A DNA stretch of 64,000 nt, from the NCBI GenBank assembly GCA_017577485.1, contig PKRI01000003.1, positions 1 through 64,000 on the forward strand. The letters are read 5' to 3'. The notes beneath the pieces are model-generated. The model did not search any database. It saw only the letters and a list, made by a program, of their open reading frames with translations, and was not told the DNA's origin. Below are positions 60,854-64,000 of this stretch, in pieces; the stretch's first letter is position 1, and each line of letters starts with the position of its first letter. Both the position numbers and the translations under genes were made by a program. The stretch is from Bacillota bacterium. Lineage in GTDB: Bacteria; Bacillota; Sulfobacillia; Thermaerobacterales; RSA17.

Positions 60854-63800
60854 CGGCGCCCCCACAACTCCGCCAGGCGCCGGTGCAGCACCGGGCTTTC
60901 GGACGGCGCCCGGCCGGTGCCGAAGGGAGGCTGCACCGCGCCCGGAGTCGACTGGAACTCGCGCCGGCCGTGGGCCGCCGGCAGCACCTGCAGGCGGGCC
61001 CCCGCACCCGCCCAGCTCGCCGGCTGCCGCAGGATCAGGCGTCCCTGGGGCGCCGCGTACACGCGCCCGTCGATCCACACGTGGGCCGCCACCGGGCGGA
61101 AGGTCACGGCGTCCACCACCGTCAACGTCGTCCAGGCCAGGCCGGGGGGCCGGGCAGGCACCGCCTGCACCACCACGCGCACGGACGGCTGCCCGGTCTC
61201 GATGACGATGGGCACCACGCCCAGCAGGTAGCCGGCAGCGGTGTCCTCCACCGCCAGGACCGCGTGGTGCAGCCCACTGCCGGCCGGGCGCGGGATGCCG
61301 GCATGGATCGTCCAGGTGGCGGCGCCGGGCTCGCCGGCGTCTGCCTGGCTGCGGATGGCGGCGGTGCCGGTGGGCAGCACCCGCACGTTGAGCTGGACGG
61401 GAATCCCCACCCGGCTGTCCGTCTCGCACCAGACCACGTACGTCCCCGGCTGCGGGAACCAGATCCGGACCACCTCGGCGCCGGGCCGGTCGCCGGCGCC
61501 CCGGCCCACCCGCTCCGGCGCCCCCGATGCCCGCCGGCGGTAGAGGAACAGGTCCACGTTGCCGCCGCCGGCGGCCGAGGCCGTCACCTCCAGCAGCGCG
61601 GTACCCTCGGGCACTCGCAGTTCGTGGTAGGCCGGCCGGGCCACCGACGCCCGCTCCTTGATGGTGACCACCTCGGGCGCGTCGGTGGACGGGCCCAGGG
61701 CCACCGCTTCCACCGGCCCCTGGTAGTTCAGCCGGCGCACCTGGATGCTGCGCGATGCCGCCGCCTCGCCTGGGCCGAAGGACACCCACCAGCGTTCGGG
61801 CGACCAGGTGAGGCCGGAGCCGCCCACCCGCAGGCGGTAGGACGCCGGTCCCAGGTCTCCACCCCGGACGAAGGGGGCTTCCACGATCAACTCCCAGATC
61901 CCCGGTTCCGGCAAGGGCATCTCGAACACCTGGCTGGGGCCCGCCGCGGTCCGGTGGGTGCCCAGCAGGCTGCCGGTCCACCAGCGGGTACCGTCGGGCC
62001 GGTAAACCAGCAGCCGCGCCGCCGCCCCGCCGGCACCGGCGGCCTCCACGCTGATCTCGGCCGTCAGGCCCACGGCCCCCGGCGGCACGGCGATGAAGTG
62101 CCGCCGCCAGGTGCCCGGCACAAGGACGCCGGCGCGATCCAGGGTCCGGCCCTCCAGCAGGGCCGTTTCCGGCACCACGAAGCTGTGCAGCAGGTCCACT
62201 GCCGCGTCGCCGCTGCGCAGGCGCACCCAACCGGCATAGAGCCCCGGGGCGTCCAGGGACGCCAGCGACACTTCCAGGCGGCGGGTGGTGCCGGGAGCCA
62301 TCCGCAGCCGCTGCCGGTCCGGCAGCAGCCACGAAGCCGAGGGCTCCACCTGCCAGTCGCCGGTGCTGCCGCCCGGCCCAAGCCGCCAGGTGATGCCGCC
62401 CGGGGCGGTTCCCCGGTGGTGAACCGCGCCCGGCCCGGAGCGCAGTCCCCCGTCGGCCGGGACCTCAGGCAGCGCCGGCGGCGGCGCCGCCGGCGCGGGC
62501 CGCTGCAGGTATTCCCAGGCACCGGCCAGGGAAATGGCGCCGTAGCCCTGCTCCAACAGGTTGTATCCGGACAGGGCCCGGGCGCCCCGCTCCAGGGCCC
62601 GGCCCACCGATACCGGGTCCACCTGGAGGCCCCGGCGCCTGGCCGCGTCCAGCAGCAGCGCCGCCGCCCCGGCGGCGTGGGGAGCCGCGACGCTGGTGCC
62701 TTCGAAGACCAGGTAGCCGCCCTCGGAAGCCCACACCGGAACCGGCCCCGGCGCCCGGCCCGGCGCCACCACGTTGGGCAGCAGGCTGCCGTCGGCCCGG
62801 GGGCCCATGCCGCTGAAGGACCACACCCCAGGCGCAGCCGGCCGGTAGCCGAAGTCGGCTTCCACCATGTCCGGCGTGTAGAAGGCGCCCACGGCGAAGA
62901 CGGACGAGGCGGAGCCCGGCGTGGAGCCGCTGCCGATGCCCGGACCGTCGTTGCCGGCGGCCATGATGATCAGGCAGCGGCAGTCGCGGGCGGCCCGCGT
63001 CAGGAAGTTGGCTTCGATGCCGCCGGCGTCCGGCGGCTCGGTCAGGGCGTCGATGCTGATGGTGATGATGTCGGCGCCGCGCAGCGAGGCGTAGTCCACC
63101 GCCGCGGCGATCTGGGACCAGGCGCCCTCGCCCGACGAGGACAGCGCCTTCAGCACCATCAACTGGGCCCCCGGCGCCACGCCCCGGAACGCCTCGCCGT
63201 CGTAGCCGGCGGCGACGCCGGCCACGTGGGTGCCGTGCCCGCTGCCGTCGAAGCCCAGGTTGACCAGGGAACCGTCCGGCGCCAGGTCCGTGACCACGAA
63301 GGCGGTGCGCGCCGCCGCCGGGTCACCCGGCGGGCGCAGAAAACCCACGGCCGGCTCCAGGCGGAAAGGCCGCAGGGGCTGCTCGTCGCTGAGGTCGCCG
63401 TCGCCGTCGCCGTCGACGATGACGGTGTCGTAGAGTCCCGGCTCCACCGTGTCCACGGCCACCACGGCGAAGCGGGTGCGGGACGACCCGTCGCCGTTGG
63501 CGTCGCCGCTGCCGAAGGCGCCCTGCGGTAAGCGCGCCTCGTCCAGAAGCCCAACGGCGTACACGCCGCTGGCAGAGCGCACCGGGCCCAGCCGGATCCG
63601 GCCGTCGGGTCCTTCGATCTCGCCGCTTTCGGGATCGCTGACGGCCACCGGCGTCAGGGGCACGTCGCCTTCGGCGGGACGGGTGCCGCCCAGGGCCGCG
63701 GCCCGGTCCTCGAAGGTCCCGGCGCCGCTGAAGTCCACCCAGTCCACGATCTTGGGCCGCCCCCGGGTGGTGAAGGCCAGCGCCGGGTGCGACGGGTCCA

Positions 63801-64000
63801 CGCCGGTGTCGATGACGGCGATGATGATGCCGTCGCCGTCGGCTCCGGTGGCCTCCACCAGGGCCGTTGTGTCCATGGCTTCCAGGTTGAGGGCCATGCG
63901 CCGGGCCGCGGTCAGGGCCGACAGGCCCGGGCCGGCCGGCACGCCCGGGGCTTCGGGAGGATCCTGGGAACCCCGGGGATCCTGGGGTTCCTGAGTTTCC
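60850..64000 (-). CDS. S8 serine protease resembling tripeptidyl peptidase II, 5' end outside window
   Basis: At least 1049 codons; the frame remains open at base 64000, so the N-terminus is missing. Numbered from the GTG at 63942: catalytic Asp45 (AVIDTGVDPSHPAL), His236 (GSGHGTHVAG), oxyanion Asn331 (AAGNDGPG), Ser417 (FEGTSVAAPHAAGA). The insertion of about 190 residues between Asp and His, with TTRGRPKIVDWVDFSGAG and the calcium-loop-like DGDGDGDLSDEQPLRPF, follows tripeptidyl peptidase II rather than subtilisin. Beta-sandwich repeats follow the catalytic domain, one resembling a PPC domain (near 775-850). It is translationally coupled to a receiver protein. No export signal is visible in the part present. 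Confidence 0.9.
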   Translation of the reverse strand, partial: ETQEPQDPRGSQDPPEAPGVPAGPGLSALTAARRMALNLEAMDTTALVEATGADGDGIIIAVIDTGVDPSHPALAFTTRGRPKIVDWVDFSGAGTFEDRAAALGGTRPAEGDVPLTPVAVSDPESGEIEGPDGRIRLGPVRSASGVYAVGLLDEARLPQGAFGSGDANGDGSSRTRFAVVAVDTVEPGLYDTVIVDGDGDGDLSDEQPLRPFRLEPAVGFLRPPGDPAAARTAFVVTDLAPDGSLVNLGFDGSGHGTHVAGVAAGYDGEAFRGVAPGAQLMVLKALSSSGEGAWSQIAAAVDYASLRGADIITISIDALTEPPDAGGIEANFLTRAARDCRCLIIMAAGNDGPGIGSGSTPGSASSVFAVGAFYTPDMVEADFGYRPAAPGVWSFSGMGPRADGSLLPNVVAPGRAPGPVPVWASEGGYLVFEGTSVAAPHAAGAAALLLDAARRRGLQVDPVSVGRALERGARALSGYNLLEQGYGAISLAGAWEYLQRPAPAAPPPALPEVPADGGLRSGPGAVHHRGTAPGGITWRLGPGGSTGDWQVEPSASWLLPDRQRLRMAPGTTRRLEVSLASLDAPGLYAGWVRLRSGDAAVDLLHSFVVPETALLEGRTLDRAGVLVPGTWRRHFIAVPPGAVGLTAEISVEAAGAGGAAARLLVYRPDGTRWWTGSLLGTHRTAAGPSQVFEMPLPEPGIWELIVEAPFVRGGDLGPASYRLRVGGSGLTWSPERWWVSFGPGEAAASRSIQVRRLNYQGPVEAVALGPSTDAPEVVTIKERASVARPAYHELRVPEGTALLEVTASAAGGGNVDLFLYRRRASGAPERVGRGAGDRPGAEVVRIWFPQPGTYVVWCETDSRVGIPVQLNVRVLPTGTAAIRSQADAGEPGAATWTIHAGIPRPAGSGLHHAVLAVEDTAAGYLLGVVPIVIETGQPSVRVVVQAVPARPPGLAWTTLTVVDAVTFRPVAAHVWIDGRVYAAPQGRLILRQPASWAGAGARLQVLPAAHGRREFQSTPGAVQPPFGTGRAPSESPVLHRRLAELWGRR

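Overview
The window looks like a chromosomal segment of a high-GC, endospore-forming, flagellated Bacillota (Firmicutes). By eye the base composition is around 70% G+C. GTG and TTG starts are very common, and strong GGAGG ribosome binding sites precede most genes. Sporulation genes (spoIID, spoIIQ, spoIIID), late flagellar genes and a single-membrane envelope gene set point to a lineage such as Thermaerobacter, Symbiobacterium or the Limnochordia; the species cannot be decided from the sequence alone. No tRNA, rRNA, insertion sequence, prophage or CRISPR array was seen.

Layout. Nearly every gene is on the minus strand and follows the gene order of one arc of the Bacillus subtilis chromosome. 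From right to left: a tripeptidyl-peptidase-II-like protease with a receiver protein (60.5-64 kb); fsa, rho, rpmE, a DUF1385 gene, prfA, prmC, a sua5-ywlE fusion and rpiB (52.9-60.2 kb); tagO and wecB; the complete F-type ATP synthase operon (43.4-50.5 kb); spoIID, spoIIQ, spoIIID, mbl, flhO, flhP and fabZ (37.8-43.2 kb); recD2, a small glycosyltransferase-like gene, comFC, yvyF, flgM, flgN, flgK and flgL (30.5-37.8 kb); a phosphohexomutase, hpf, two conserved hypotheticals, a 27-codon ORF, an HD-GYP protein and a DUF5317 protein (24.3-30.5 kb); secA, prfB (with programmed +1 frameshift), a DUF2993 gene and tagA (18.7-24.2 kb). After an insertion come csaB, ftsE, ftsX, an M23 peptidase, ctpB, a minJ-like gene and uvrB (1-9.2 kb).

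The exception is an envelope island at about 8.0-20.3 kb, lying between the ftsEX block and prfB. It holds the only plus-strand genes of the window (11.3-18.7 kb): a DUF5693 membrane protein, a split transketolase in reversed order, an ATP-grasp ligase, a PHP phosphoesterase and a polysaccharide deacetylase with an SLH-like repeat. It is flanked by minus-strand csaB plus a second DUF5693 paralogue on one side and tagA on the other. With tagO and wecB elsewhere in the window this suggests a pyruvylated secondary cell-wall polymer that anchors SLH proteins, plus an unassigned chemical modification.

Regulatory sites that can be read directly include a LexA-like box over the uvrB promoter, a sigma-D-like promoter before yvyF-flgM, a sigma-F-like promoter before spoIIQ, weaker sigma-E-like promoters before spoIIID and spoIID, and an intrinsic terminator inside the short secA leader. 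Many gene pairs are coupled by GTGA, ATGA or TTGA overlaps.
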